From positions 124,001-188,000 of the forward strand of contig CAWFGG010000005.1 of the NCBI GenBank assembly GCA_963815325.1: a DNA stretch of 64,000 bases, written 5' to 3'. Numbering within the stretch: the stretch's first letter is position 1; every line of letters begins with the position of its first letter. The DNA comes from JABDII01 sp963815325. GTDB lineage: Bacteria > Gemmatimonadota > Gemmatimonadetes > Gemmatimonadales > GWC2-71-9. The notes under the pieces are model-generated. The model saw only the letters and a list, made by a program, of their open reading frames with translations, ran no database searches and was not told where the DNA came from. The translations under genes were made by a program, and so were the position numbers. Below are positions 28,292-38,497 of this stretch, piece after piece.

Positions 28292-29368
28292 TCAATACCA
28301 AGCATCAAGACGAACGCCACGTACGAGCGAGCGGATGTACTCCTTGTGCTGACCGGGACGCAGGGTCTTGTCCTCGCCATCCCCACCCCAACCCCCCTCG
28401 AGAATCGAGGTATCGACAAACCAGCGCCCAAGCGGAGTTTGGGACTTGAGCCACATCCGGCCAGAGAACCCCAGCCGATAGAGCACTCGATTCCAGCGCT
28501 CGACAGCGGGTAGCGCGAGCTCGGTCTGATCTGTCGCCAGCTCATAGCCGAGTTCCTGCAGGGTCGGCCCTACCAACGCTTCGAGTGCGCGAAGCACATC
28601 CACTGGAGATGACCTCCACCGCTCGACAGGATTGAAGGTGGGGCCACCGGGTCCGATACCGAACGATGTATTCGGCCTGGCAACCGACCCGATCGCGCAG
28701 CGCTGAATCCGATCGTAGTCCATAGGGTGGTCAATGAACTCGCCGATGCGGGCTAACGCCTTTGCAGTATCACGTACAAGGTCCTCGAAAGGGACCTCGA
28801 GATAATCGACTCCTGCAGCCTTGCCCCCTGCCTTACCCGCCCGCACCGTCCATTCCCAATACACCGCCGCGGGCACGTGATGCCGATTTCGATCCCAGTG
28901 ATATGGCCTGATCCAATTCTGTTGGGCCAGCGACAGTGCCACATCCCGACCGTCTCGAACCATGTGAACGAAGCGGGCGTCGGGAAAGGCCGTCTTGATG
29001 GCATCCATGTAGAAAGCGTTGGTCGGGGTGCACTCCGCCCAGCGGGAGGCTCCTTGTTCAGCCGCAATGCTCTCCATCAGGATGCGCTGGAAATCACCGG
29101 CGGATCTGCAGCCTTCCAGAACCTTGGTCCTAAGATCGTCCGCATCCAGACCTGACCGAAAAAAGAGCTCTCCTGCTAGCCATTTCGATAAGAAGAGCGC
29201 CCGATCCGAGCGACGGCGCAGCCCTCCGAAACGCGGCCCGATGACGTCGAATACCCGTGATTCGGTGCGGTAGATGGCAAAGTCGCCGGAAGAAAGGAGA
29301 AGATGGTACAGCCACGTCGTGCCCGAGCGCGGGCTTCCGACTATGAAGACCGGGGGGCGAGAAGACAT
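28292..29368 (-). CDS. Sulfotransferase family protein
   Basis: 358 residues, predicted PAPS-dependent sulfotransferase. The 5'-phosphosulfate loop GSPRSGTTWL is at about residues 11-20 and the 3'-phosphate motif VRDGRDVALS near 145. In-frame ATGs exist at 29383, 29428 and further out; 29368 has a GAGGG site at good spacing and places the P-loop at the usual distance. Acceptor unknown. Confidence 0.82.
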   Translation of the reverse strand: MSSRPPVFIVGSPRSGTTWLYHLLLSSGDFAIYRTESRVFDVIGPRFGGLRRRSDRALFLSKWLAGELFFRSGLDADDLRTKVLEGCRSAGDFQRILMESIAAEQGASRWAECTPTNAFYMDAIKTAFPDARFVHMVRDGRDVALSLAQQNWIRPYHWDRNRHHVPAAVYWEWTVRAGKAGGKAAGVDYLEVPFEDLVRDTAKALARIGEFIDHPMDYDRIQRCAIGSVARPNTSFGIGPGGPTFNPVERWRSSPVDVLRALEALVGPTLQELGYELATDQTELALPAVERWNRVLYRLGFSGRMWLKSQTPLGRWFVDTSILEGGWGGDGEDKTLRPGQHKEYIRSLVRGVRLDAWY

Positions 29369-29674
29369 TGGGTCCCTCAGCATGAGACGCTGGGAATAGC
29401 GTGTTTGAGAATCACCATGAGGCTTCATCGATGGAGGGCACAACCATTCCATTTGCTGAGGCCACTTGCGCCTGGCAGAGATCGGGTCTGAAGGGCATTG
29501 GCTCTGAGGACTTGCCGCACTGCGAATGGGTATGTTAACAAGTAATGCAACGGGCGATGGCCCGCCAGCGGGTGATTCGTCGATCGGCACCTATCGGGCA
29601 GTCCGTTCTGGGCGATGACCATGGTGAATGGTTGGGCCCACGCCGACCAGGACAGTCTTGGAACGGAGGAGATC
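29369..29674. other. Divergent intergenic region, 306 bp
   Basis: Separates the sulfotransferase (-) and TPR lipoprotein (+) genes and should hold both promoters. The last bases carry a strong GGAGGAG site (29665-29671) in front of the ATG at 29675. No other element recognised. Confidence 0.4.
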
Positions 29675-31309
29675 ATGACGTCTCAGCAGCCAGATTACTA
29701 TGTGTGGCCGTCATGGCCGGTGCCTTGACCGCGTGCGGCAGGGGAGAGCGCGAGGACACGGCCCCGGACGGGGCGATGCTTCTGTACGACAATCTCGGTT
29801 CGCTCCATCACGAAATCACGACTGACGTTGCCGCCACGCAACGCTACTTCGACCAGGGCATGCGGCTCCTCTACGCATTCAACCACGCCGAGGCCGCACA
29901 TTCCTTCGAGGAAGCCGAGCGGCTCGACCCTGCCTGCGCCATGTGCGCGTGGGGCGTTGCCCTCGCCAACAGTCCCAACATCAACCAGCCATTGGACTCG
30001 GCGCGGGGCGCCGTCGGGTACAAGGCCATCCAACGTGCCGCGGAGCGAGCCGCCAACGCGACCCCGAGGGAACAGGTGTACATATCGGCCATGGCGCGGC
30101 GCTTTTCCCCGGATCCGCTGAGAGATCGTGCGGCCCTCGACTCCGCCTACGCCATGGCGATGCGCGAAGTGGCCGATGCGCTATCCCGAGGACCAGGACG
30201 CCCAGGTGCTGTATGCCGACGCGTTGATGAACTTGAGCCCATGGAACTACTGGGCCGCGGATGGCGCCCCGCGTCCTGGGACGGACCAGATCGTATCTCG
30301 ACTGGAAGGTGTCATGGCGGTCAATCCGGATCATCCCGGCGCCTGCCATCTGTTCATCCACGCCGAAGAGGCCCATGACCCGACGCGCGCCGTAGCGTGT
30401 GCGGAACGGTTGGCCGAGTTGATGCCTGGCGCCGGCCATATCGTGCACATGCCCGGCCACATCTACATCCGGGTTGGCCGCTACCAGGACGCCGTCGAAG
30501 CCAACAAGCACGCGGTGCACGCCGACGAGTCGTACATGGAGGGGCCGCTCGTCACCAGGCGTGGCATTTACCCGCAGGGATACTACCCGCACAACTACCA
30601 CTTCATGAGCTTCGCCGCCTCCATGGCGGGGCAAAGTGAAACGGCCATCTACGCCGCTCGGAAAGTGGCGGAGACGGTGGGGCCCGATGTGGCCCGGGAG
30701 ATCGAGTGGTTGGAGGCGATCACCCCGCTCGTGCCCTGGACCCTGGTGACCTTTGGGCAGTGGGACCAGGTGTTGGCCGAGCCGCTCCCTCCGGCCGACC
30801 TTCGCTTTACCACGGGGCAGACCTACTACGCCCGTGGTGTAGCCCATGCCGCCAAGGGACAATGGGCCGAGGCCCGGGAGGCACTGGATTCGGTGACCGC
30901 AATCGCGAAGGGCTTCCCGGCAGGCGACAACAAGACCGCACTCGAGATCGCGCAGCACGCCCTGGCAGGTGAGATCGCCATGCGCCGCGACCGGCTGGAC
31001 GAAGCCGTGCGGCACTTTCAATCCGCAGTCGATCTGGAGAGCGGGCTCACCTACAACGAGCCGCCCACCTGGTATTACCCCATGCGCCATTCGTTGGGCA
31101 AGGCGCTCCTCGCGGCCGGGTTGGCGCCGGAGGCTCAACGGGCCTATGAAGAAGACTTGGAGCGGTTCCCGGAGAACGGCTGGTCGCTGTTCGGCCTGGC
31201 GGCGGCGCTCGACATGCAGGGGAAGACGGACGAGGCGGCGGCCGTCCGGGCCAGGTTGGAGAAGGCCTGGCGGGGTGCTGACGTCACGTTGACCGCGTCA
31301 CGGTTCTAG
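29675..31309 (+). CDS. TPR-repeat lipoprotein, reading frame interrupted
   Basis: Long helical TPR protein of about 540 residues with a lipoprotein signal (VMAGALTACG). TPR-like blocks start near FDQGMRLLYAFNHAEAAHSFEEAERLDP and continue to the C-terminus. Two frame changes are visible. The ribosome site and ATG at 29675 are in frame 2, the signal peptide and first repeats (about 29700-30175) in frame 1, and everything from RYPEDQDAQVLYADALM onward (about 30180-31309) in frame 2 again. The second shift sits at 30165-30185 where one extra base breaks the codon series. Either two compensating sequence errors or a damaged gene; the conserved residues on both sides favour an error. Confidence 0.7.
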
Positions 31310-31331
31310 CAGATTCCGGATTCCCGAATGC

Positions 31332-31363
31332 AAGAAGGCGGGTGGTGTTCCACCCGCCTTCTT
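31332..31363 (+). terminator. Terminator after the TPR gene
   Basis: Perfect 14-bp stem (31332-31345 with 31350-31363), loop TGTT, 22 bp after the stop codon. Confidence 0.75.
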
Positions 31364-31472
31364 CGACTCCACCCCCGGCTCCTGATCCCGAGGTCACCCA
31401 AGGTGCTCGAGCACGCAGGCCGGTACGACGCGTCGCGGTGCACGGTCTCCGGCGAGAATGCCCGAGCAGTGC

Positions 31473-32036
31473 TCAAGCACTTCCGGTGAACAAGTCGATC
31501 TGCGGCGGCGCAAGCGGCAGGCCCATCGCCAGCAACACGGCATCCACCCAGCCCTCGCGGTCATCGGGATCGAGCCGATGGCACTCGACCCCGAAGACGT
31601 GGAGCAGCTCGTCGATGACTGCGTCGATGTCCCGCTGGAACGTCCCGCTCACATCCCGCATCCCGTCGAACGACGGCGCCTCGACCACGGGAACCTTGAA
31701 CAGCCCGCTGTAGCTCGCCATCCAGTGGCCGGTCAGCAGATCGTACTCCGGCCGCCGACCCACCCTGTGCACCAGGTAGGCGTAGTTGTCCAGCACCGAG
31801 CGGTCGCAGATGACGGCCTCATACTGTGCGGCCGATGCGATCTCCTCGGCGATCTGGGTGTGGATGATCCACGCCTGCGCCTCGAGTGTGGTGTCCTGAT
31901 TGATGGGCAGGGGGCAGCTGCGGACGACTTCCTTGACGATATCCACGCCAAAGTCGAGACGCTTGAGCCGCGCCGCGAGGTCGAAGCAGAGCGTCGTCTT
32001 GCCGACGCCATGCGAGCCGATGAAGGCGATCTTCAC
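31473..32036 (-). CDS. P-loop ATPase/kinase-like protein (AAA_28 type)
   Basis: 187 residues, MKIAFIGSHGVGKTT with a Walker A loop at residues 7-15, a VICDRSVLDNYAYL segment resembling the NadR/deoxynucleoside-kinase Asp-Arg motif, and a C-terminal helix. Likely a small nucleoside/nucleotide kinase-like protein. A GTG at 32036 lies eight bases after GGAGG and is preferred over the GTG at 32057. Confidence 0.75.
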   Translation of the reverse strand: MKIAFIGSHGVGKTTLCFDLAARLKRLDFGVDIVKEVVRSCPLPINQDTTLEAQAWIIHTQIAEEIASAAQYEAVICDRSVLDNYAYLVHRVGRRPEYDLLTGHWMASYSGLFKVPVVEAPSFDGMRDVSGTFQRDIDAVIDELLHVFGVECHRLDPDDREGWVDAVLLAMGLPLAPPQIDLFTGSA

Positions 32037-32196
32037 GTGAGGATCCTCCGCTCGCACAAAGATGCCGCGCGTGGGGCGGGTTGGCTAGGACAACCACCGA
32101 CCGGCCAAACATGGGATCCGACACGACTCGTCGCATCGGAACCGGCTGCACCACCCGGACATCCAACCCTCCCTGACGACCGCGGGCGTCACCAGA

Positions 32197-33114
32197 TCAA
32201 GTCTCGGAGTTCTCGTCGTCGCCCGTCACGCGGTTGGGGTCCTCGATCGTGCCACCGGGTGCGAGTGATGCGTAACGGATGCCGTGCTTGCCGCCATGCT
32301 TGACACGGTACATCACGTTGTCGGCCGCAGTGATGAGCGCATCGGCCGTCTTGGGCGCTTCCATGCACGTGACCACGCCAATGCTGAAGGTCACCGGCCA
32401 CCCATGAAGCTCCATCGCTCGACCCAGTGCCTCGCCCAGCTTGGCAAACACCGCTTCGGCGCCGGCGCGATCGGTCTCCGGCAGGAGAACGGCGAATTCG
32501 TCACCACCTAAGCGGGCCAAACTATCCAAGCGCCGCAGTGCGTGCGATACGCTATCGGCCACAACGCGGAGCAGCTCGTCTCCGCGGGCATGGCCCTGCT
32601 GGTCATTCACGGTCTTGAAGTTGTCGACATCGACATAGGCCAGGCTGAGCGCCCGGGGACGGCGCTGCACGCGGACCAGTTCGAGATCCAGCGTTTCCAG
32701 AAAGGCCCGGCTGTTGAGCGCCCCGGTCAGGAAGTCGGTCCGCGACAAGGCGCGTTCGCGCTCCAGGGCGTCCTTGAGCTTGGTCACCAGGATGGTGACC
32801 ACCAGGAAGAAGCTGAGCCGGGTGGCGGAGTTCCAGTACGGGATGAGCGGGCTGGTGAACGCCTCGCCGGCCAGGATATTCGCCACTTGCCAGGTCACGG
32901 CACTGGCGACCGAGACGGTAATGCCCCAAGCAATTCCCGCGAACCATGCCACGAAAAGGACAGGGAGCAAATAGAACAACGCGAAGGAGATCTCGAACCC
33001 CGTCGCGTTATCGATGATGCCGAGCCCGATGGCGAGGACAACGCCCAGGAGGAGCACGGTGGTCTTGCTGAGGCGGCCAACGAACTCGGCAACTCGTCCA
33101 AGAGGCTGAATCAC
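32197..33114 (-). CDS. Membrane diguanylate cyclase (GGDEF)
   Basis: 305 residues with about four membrane helices in residues 17-110 and a GGDEF domain after a short coiled-coil linker (LKDALERERALSR). Active site GGDEF at 203-207; inhibition site RRLD at 194-197, so c-di-GMP product control is expected. Second cyclase of the window; its sensor region differs from that at 6-7 kb. Confidence 0.9.
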   Translation of the reverse strand: MIQPLGRVAEFVGRLSKTTVLLLGVVLAIGLGIIDNATGFEISFALFYLLPVLFVAWFAGIAWGITVSVASAVTWQVANILAGEAFTSPLIPYWNSATRLSFFLVVTILVTKLKDALERERALSRTDFLTGALNSRAFLETLDLELVRVQRRPRALSLAYVDVDNFKTVNDQQGHARGDELLRVVADSVSHALRRLDSLARLGGDEFAVLLPETDRAGAEAVFAKLGEALGRAMELHGWPVTFSIGVVTCMEAPKTADALITAADNVMYRVKHGGKHGIRYASLAPGGTIEDPNRVTGDDENSET

Positions 33115-33146
33115 GGCTCGATCACCCCAGGCTCCCTGGTAAGCAT

Positions 33147-34253
33147 CTATGGAGCCTGCGTCTTAGAGGGGTCTGGCCGGCGGCGCGTGGTCACCAGCTG
33201 ATGCAGAACGGTTATGCCGATGGTCAGGGCGGTGAGGGGCACCACTAAATAGAGCACCACTGAACGATAGGAGGTTTCTGCCGCCGGATGTGAAGCCCCC
33301 ACGATGAGATATCCGGTATAGAGCAGGTACAACCCGAAGAAGAGCAGGCCCTCCAGACGGGCAATGCGGCCGCCGGTAAAGAAGATCGGCAGGCACGCGG
33401 CCGCGACCGCCAGCATCACCGGGAGATGGAGCTGAAGCGTTTCGGCTGAGACCGTGAGGTCTCGTGCGGCCAGCGCGCTGAGCCCGAGCACCGCGAGCAC
33501 ATTGAAGATGTTGCTCCCTATCACATTGCCGACCGCAATATCCCGCTCCCCTTTGAGCGCCGCCACGATCGACGTGGCCACCTCCGGCAGCGACGTGCCT
33601 GCGGCGACGATGGTGAGGCCGATGACGAGATCGCCGACCCCCATCGAGGCCGCGAGGGCCACTGCGCCATCGACCATCCAGCGTGAGCCCAAGACCAGCA
33701 TGGCAAGGCCGGCCACGATCAGGAGCATGTGGAGGGCGACCGGGCGCACGCCCCGGATGGTCGTGCCGAACTCTGCCGTATACTCGGCCGCGACCGACGG
33801 ATCGTCGGCGCGGCCCTTCAAGACGGCCAAACGCAGTGTACGCAAGAAGCCGGCAAAGAGGATGGCACCCTCCGGCCGGCTGATGCGCCCGTCGGCTCCT
33901 ACGATCAAGAGGAGGACAGACGTCGCAATCATGATCGGGACTTCAACCCGGACCAGCCGTTGGGACACGACAAGCGGCGTGATCATCGCCGAGATACCGA
34001 GTATGAACAAAACGTTGAAGATGTTGCTCCCGACCACATTGCCGAGCGCAATGTCAGATCCGGCCGGGCCAGAGAGCGCGGCCCGAACGCTGACCGCAAG
34101 CTCCGGGGCGCTGGTGCCGAAGGCCACCACCGTCAGGCCGATGACGAGCGACGAAATGCCCACCGACCGCCCCAGGCGCACGGCGCCGCGCACCAAGGCC
34201 TCGGCGCCGCCGACCAACAGCACCAATCCCAGAAAGAACTGCAACACGGCCAT
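33147..34253 (-). CDS. Sodium/calcium exchanger, YrbG-like
   Basis: 368-residue inner-membrane antiporter of the CaCA superfamily, about ten helices. The two alpha-repeat motifs are visible: GTSAPELAVSV (first half) and GTSLPEVATSI (second half), each followed by GNVIGSNIFNVL or GNVVGSNIFNVL. The ATG at 34253 starts directly at the first helix; the open frame upstream is not used. Followed downstream by the GGDEF gene on the same strand. Confidence 0.9.
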   Translation of the reverse strand: MAVLQFFLGLVLLVGGAEALVRGAVRLGRSVGISSLVIGLTVVAFGTSAPELAVSVRAALSGPAGSDIALGNVVGSNIFNVLFILGISAMITPLVVSQRLVRVEVPIMIATSVLLLIVGADGRISRPEGAILFAGFLRTLRLAVLKGRADDPSVAAEYTAEFGTTIRGVRPVALHMLLIVAGLAMLVLGSRWMVDGAVALAASMGVGDLVIGLTIVAAGTSLPEVATSIVAALKGERDIAVGNVIGSNIFNVLAVLGLSALAARDLTVSAETLQLHLPVMLAVAAACLPIFFTGGRIARLEGLLFFGLYLLYTGYLIVGASHPAAETSYRSVVLYLVVPLTALTIGITVLHQLVTTRRRPDPSKTQAP

Positions 34254-34269
34254 GTGGCTCGGTACTACC

Positions 34270-34632
34270 TCAGGAATCGCGGTGGACTGTCTCCGGGGCG
34301 AACGCCGGCAGGCATACCGCCACATACTCCGCGCCACCGGGCTCCGGGCACGAATACCGCACCCATTCGCCGGGATGGGTCACCACGGCCTGCCCCGCCC
34401 GCACATCGAGAGTCCCGCCCTCGTGGTCCACGCGCACGAGACCCTGAAGCACGACAGTGATCTCCTCAAACTCCGGCCGTTGACCGGGTTCCTCCCATCC
34501 CTCGGGTGCCACCATCCGAGCCACGCTCGCCTTCACGTGACCGGTGTTGACGCGGCCGGCATATTCCTCGATCCGCTTCGGTTTGTTGCCGGCGGCCTCG
34601 ATGATGGTCGGACCGGCGATGAGCGTGGGCAT
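34270..34632 (-). CDS. Cupin-domain protein
   Basis: 120 residues, single beta-barrel cupin with FEEITVVLQGLVRVDHEGG and HPGEWVRYSCPEPGG. Metal His residues of the first motif are reduced (EE instead of HxH), so it may bind its ligand without the full metal set. Lies 16 bp upstream of the antiporter gene; probably one transcript. Function unknown. Confidence 0.72.
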   Translation of the reverse strand: MPTLIAGPTIIEAAGNKPKRIEEYAGRVNTGHVKASVARMVAPEGWEEPGQRPEFEEITVVLQGLVRVDHEGGTLDVRAGQAVVTHPGEWVRYSCPEPGGAEYVAVCLPAFAPETVHRDS

Positions 34633-34678
34633 GGGCCCTCCGGATACCGCGGGGAGACGGCGGCCGCGAAGGCCGTGC

Positions 34679-35521
34679 CTAGGGCTGATGAGGAATGAGG
34701 TACGACAGCCGAGAGCACAGCTCGGACTGGGTCACGCCGGCCAGGTCGGGCGAGACACTCTCGAGCAGCACGTGAAGCGCCCGGCTCCCATAGGACAGGA
34801 GCTTTCGTCGGTCGGCCATTTCATCGAGCGTACTCACCATGGTGCGGCGGCGGACCCGGAGATTTTCCATCCGCCGGTCGCACGTCATCCCGGCAAACCT
34901 GCTCTCGCAATCTTTCGCCAATGCGGCGAGCCGCGTCCGGATCTGGTGAGGATCGCGGGTGCCAAGGTCGACGATTCCTTCAACAAAGCTGATCCTCCGC
35001 TTTGCGCCGCCCACCGGCGTGAACAGATCCAAGAATGCCAAATCCGATTCGTCCGGCTCGGCCTCCATTCGGTGCGACGCACTCAAGGCACCGAGCATGG
35101 CGCTCGAGCTGGGTTTCCCGACCCATGAGGCGGTAGTCGACTTGGTACGGCCGCCGCCCGGTTGATCGGGAGGCTTGCAGTAGATCAATTGCCCAGATTG
35201 GTCGAAGGGAATCTCGAATGCATCGCCGTCCACCGTGACCGACAAATGCGTCTCGGTCATTTCGAACCCGGTGGCGCGGAGCTGTTTTGGGACGCCAACC
35301 AGGTCGGTGGCTGCGAAGATCGCGGTCCGAAGCCCGGCCTCGCCGAGGAGGTCGGCCGCGGCTTTCAATTGATCGCGGTTCGGCGCAGCCAGCCAGATCT
35401 CCGGGGCCGGGTAATTCGCCTTGATCCGCGCCTCGGCGGGGGCGAGCTGAAGCACCGCAGCCGCCTTCATGGCGTTGACCTCGGTGTGCGGCGGATTGGA
35501 AACCACGAGTGAGTAGTCCAT
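34679..35521 (-). CDS. Hypothetical protein
   Basis: 280 residues, not recognised. The start at 35521 follows AAGGAG. No signal peptide or membrane helix; N-terminal half has alternating beta/alpha pattern with a KANYPAPEIWLAAPN segment, and the C-terminal half is helical and basic (RRMENLRVRRRTM). The C-terminal DUF-like region contains a SYGSRALHVLLES segment. No functional context. Confidence 0.55.
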   Translation of the reverse strand: MDYSLVVSNPPHTEVNAMKAAAVLQLAPAEARIKANYPAPEIWLAAPNRDQLKAAADLLGEAGLRTAIFAATDLVGVPKQLRATGFEMTETHLSVTVDGDAFEIPFDQSGQLIYCKPPDQPGGGRTKSTTASWVGKPSSSAMLGALSASHRMEAEPDESDLAFLDLFTPVGGAKRRISFVEGIVDLGTRDPHQIRTRLAALAKDCESRFAGMTCDRRMENLRVRRRTMVSTLDEMADRRKLLSYGSRALHVLLESVSPDLAGVTQSELCSRLSYLIPHQP

Positions 35522-35769
35522 CGGCTCCTTCCGGTACGGCGATCGTCCACCGATCACATGGAAACTGGGGATCCTCGACGGCACTCAAACTTAGCTATAC
35601 GCCCGCTGGATTCCATGGGCGGATAGCTTGCTAGGCACAAGATCGCGCGTCTATGCGGGGCCCCCGGTATCGGCACACCCACTAGTAGGTCAAACGGGAC
35701 GAATTCCACGTCGCGGGCATGGCTGCAGCTCCAGAAAGCGGCTCATGGCCGAACTCCTCCACGTGTCCG

Positions 35770-36339
35770 CTATTCGTTCGCCAGCATCGTGGGCTGTGCG
35801 TAGGGCCGGGCCCCCGTGAATTCCTTCGGTACCACCTTCCGCTTGCCGCTCCACTCGTCGATCGTGATGCGATAGACCGACGTACGGTCGAGTTCCTCAG
35901 AGGTGATTGCCTGATAGTCTTTGCCCGGCACGAGGTCCGGACAGTACTTGTCGAGCAGCGCCTGGAGTGCCCTGCCTGCCTCCTCATGGTCGGCCACAAT
36001 CGCCGCGCGCCCGAAGATCACCACCGAGGCATATTCGGCACTGAATTCGAGCGCGGTATCCGCCGGCAGGAGCCGGCCCAGTTCGTACACCGTGAACGCG
36101 ACCCGCTCATCGCGCTCCACGTTGTCCCGGGTCTCCCCGGCGCGCGCGGTATGGGCATAGATGGCCTGGGCATCCTCGTCATACACGAAGAGGTTGGAAT
36201 TCACGAACGGCTGTCCATCCCGCACGGTCGCGAGCACACCCACGCCGGCCGAGTGGAGCATGGCCTTGATCCAGGCTTCGTCCGAGACGCTCCGGTCGGC
36301 GCGACGGGCATTGCGGAGGGGGATCCGCTGTCTGGTCAT
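35770..36339 (-). CDS. Pyridoxamine 5'-phosphate oxidase-fold flavoprotein
   Basis: 189 residues of the split-barrel FMN-binding family (Pfam Pyridox_ox_2-like). RSVSDEAWIKAMLHSAGVGVLATVRDGQPFVNSNLFVYD and FTVYELGRLLPA are typical of the NimA-like/antibiotic-resistance-associated subgroup. The true substrate is unknown; such proteins bind FMN or F420/haem. Confidence 0.8.
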   Translation of the reverse strand: MTRQRIPLRNARRADRSVSDEAWIKAMLHSAGVGVLATVRDGQPFVNSNLFVYDEDAQAIYAHTARAGETRDNVERDERVAFTVYELGRLLPADTALEFSAEYASVVIFGRAAIVADHEEAGRALQALLDKYCPDLVPGKDYQAITSEELDRTSVYRITIDEWSGKRKVVPKEFTGARPYAQPTMLANE

Positions 36340-36352
36340 CGAATTTCGCCGG

Positions 36353-36841
36353 TTAAAGTTCGTTCGACGGTGGATCCATCACCATGGGCGGCCCGACCTC
36401 TCCGACATGCCGAGCCAAGTACCCGGCGGCATCGGGTACCTCGCCGGATAGAAACGTCGAGATGTACGCGTCGCGCTCGGCCCAGATCACTTCGAGGTCC
36501 CACACACAGAACGACTCGCCGCCTGCGGCCGGGCGCCAGCCCTTCCCGTCGTCAACTGACCGGGCGAACACGCGCGTGGGGAGTTCGTTCTCCCGATCCC
36601 ACCAGCTCACCACGGTGTAGTCGATGCCTTGCCCGTGGTGCGCAATCACGAAGCCGACGCCGGGCCGGCCCTCATCACTCGCCGGTGCTGGTAGCGACGA
36701 GCGCACGAGGGCGAGACCGCCATCGAATTCGGTCCAATCGACGTCCGACCCGTCAAACGAGATCGAATACAGCTTGAGTCGCCAGCTGTCGAGGCCGAGG
36801 ACCTGGTGAAACCTGGTTACGCGTGGGTTGTAGGCCTTCAT
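36353..36841 (-). CDS. Conserved hypothetical protein
   Basis: 162 residues from the ATG at 36841 (earlier in-frame ATG codons lie in a basic, non-conserved region). Contains VGFVIAHHGQGIDYTVVSWWDRENELPTRVF and SFCVWDLEVIWAERDAYI, regular alpha/beta pattern, no signal peptide. I do not recognise the function. Immediately upstream of the flavoprotein gene on the same strand with a 14-bp gap, so co-transcription is likely. Confidence 0.6.
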   Translation of the reverse strand: MKAYNPRVTRFHQVLGLDSWRLKLYSISFDGSDVDWTEFDGGLALVRSSLPAPASDEGRPGVGFVIAHHGQGIDYTVVSWWDRENELPTRVFARSVDDGKGWRPAAGGESFCVWDLEVIWAERDAYISTFLSGEVPDAAGYLARHVGEVGPPMVMDPPSNEL

Positions 36842-37045
36842 GGTCGTGAGGTCGGAGTGTCGTTCCCGCGCTGGGGTCGTCGGGTGTGTAGTGCATTGCG
36901 TCGGCTGCCCGTCCATGATCAGCAAACCGATTCCTCAACTAGTCTCTGGGCCGCCCACCATATGTACCGAGGTTCGGCACCGGTTGTCCAGTTGGTCGTT
37001 TTGGAGCGCGCGCTGACGTGCGTTTGACGCCCCTCCACCGGCGGA

Positions 37046-37969
37046 TTACGCAAGAAACGCCAGGAGCGCGCCCCCAAACTCCGGATGGCTCGAGAACCGC
37101 TCATGCACCGCCGCCGCATAGTAGTCCCTGAGCTCGGGAGAATGCCCGTAGGAACGCTCGTTCTGGAAGACTGCGAGTGCATTGTCCAACCACTTCTCGT
37201 CTGGTGTGATGTCGAGGAACTGCGCCATACTCCGCAACATCGGCTTCGAAAACTCGTGGGCGAAGACGCAGAGAAAGCGGTCAGGGCGGCGGTCCTGCCA
37301 CTCGAGGAACCAGCGGAACTCATCTAGGATGGCCAGTACGACGCGCTCGATAGGCGCCCGGGCATCGAGCCCGCGGAACCGGGATACATGTCCTGTCTTC
37401 AGATTCGATGCGGCGCAGTCGAGCGGATGCCTGACCGGCAGCAGGAACCGGAGTGCTGCGTTCTCTTGCACCAACCGAGCGAGGTCGAGCTGATGTTCGC
37501 GCACGTGATGTGCGACCGCCAAGGACTCCTTCCAAAACAACGAGTGGATCACGTCCTTCCTGAGATTCTCGCCGTACTCGGCGCGGTACATGTCACGCAG
37601 CACGGGACTGTTCACAAAGGCATGAGACAGGGTGATCGACCCGCCGTAGTCGCCCCGTTGTCCGGCACACGAGATCTGGATGGCATACCGGGTGAATGCC
37701 TCGAAGGTTGCCTGGTCGGGGTACCGGAGGAAATCGAGCCGACGACGATTGAGAATGCGCGAGCCGGCGTGGTTCAGGACCTGGCAATGCGGGTGGAGCG
37801 CCAGGATGGCGGCGGTAATGGTCGTGAGGTTCCGGTAGGGACCCAATGCCACACAGACCGTGCGCAACTCTCGCGTGTCGACTTGGCGCGAGCGAATGAG
37901 GTCCAGCTCCGATTGGACAGCTCGCCGAAGGCGCTTCAACCGCTTGACGCGCGGTTGTCCACCAGTCAC
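37046..37969 (-). CDS. Sulfotransferase-like protein
   Basis: 307 residues. A P-loop-like N-terminal segment (CVALGPYRNLTTITAAILALHP), NHAGSRI, a later LLPVRHPLDCAASNLKTGH that resembles the 3'-phosphate (R-x-P-x-D) motif of sulfotransferases, and a conserved C-terminal region. It lacks the strict PKSGTTW loop, so the assignment is to the broad fold. The GTG start at 37969 overlaps the upstream stop by four bases (GTGA). Confidence 0.62.
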   Translation of the reverse strand: MTGGQPRVKRLKRLRRAVQSELDLIRSRQVDTRELRTVCVALGPYRNLTTITAAILALHPHCQVLNHAGSRILNRRRLDFLRYPDQATFEAFTRYAIQISCAGQRGDYGGSITLSHAFVNSPVLRDMYRAEYGENLRKDVIHSLFWKESLAVAHHVREHQLDLARLVQENAALRFLLPVRHPLDCAASNLKTGHVSRFRGLDARAPIERVVLAILDEFRWFLEWQDRRPDRFLCVFAHEFSKPMLRSMAQFLDITPDEKWLDNALAVFQNERSYGHSPELRDYYAAAVHERFSSHPEFGGALLAFLA

Positions 37970-38244
37970 CCCGTATCTCCGCTCATCCCGTTCGCCGTCC
38001 GCTCCAGGTACTCGTGGCCCTTCCAAGTCAATCGAATGGGCCGGGGCCTGATCCGGCCGTCGTCGCTGATACCGTGGGTACTGGCCGTGATCATGCCGGC
38101 TTCGTGGAGCAGCAGGACGTGGTAGCCGATTGTGTCTTCACCGTACCCCTCGAACTGGAGGTCGATGGGGAAATCGCTGAAGTCGTAGGGCGCCGCCTCG
38201 ATCGCCTCGAGAATGCGTGCCAGCAAGACCGGATCTCGCTTCAT
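37966..38244 (-). CDS. DUF2513 family protein
   Basis: 92 residues beginning MKRDPVLLARILEAIEAAP, with GYHVLLLHEAGMITAS and RLTWKGHEYLE: a small winged-helix-like DUF2513 protein, often phage- or accessory-associated. An AAGGAAAG site precedes the ATG at 38244. Coupled to the sulfotransferase-like gene downstream. Confidence 0.75.
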   Translation of the reverse strand: MKRDPVLLARILEAIEAAPYDFSDFPIDLQFEGYGEDTIGYHVLLLHEAGMITASTHGISDDGRIRPRPIRLTWKGHEYLERTANGMSGDTG

Positions 38245-38497
38245 TCGGATCTTTCCTTCCTTCACCAACCAGGAGCGTTACAGCGGGGTGGATGAGGCAC
38301 CTGGATTATGAGTGAGGAGTCTCGATGTCGCCAGATCGGTGGCCCAGACTGTCCCCGACCGTGACACTGACGATGGGTGCCACCAAGCACGAGCGGGGTC
38401 TCATCTGGACTCCGCTCTCGTCACCTACCGACTGCTTCGCACCTGCCTTGTGCGGCCCCCCGAGCCATTGCCCCGGAGCATTGCCACTCACCGTGTC

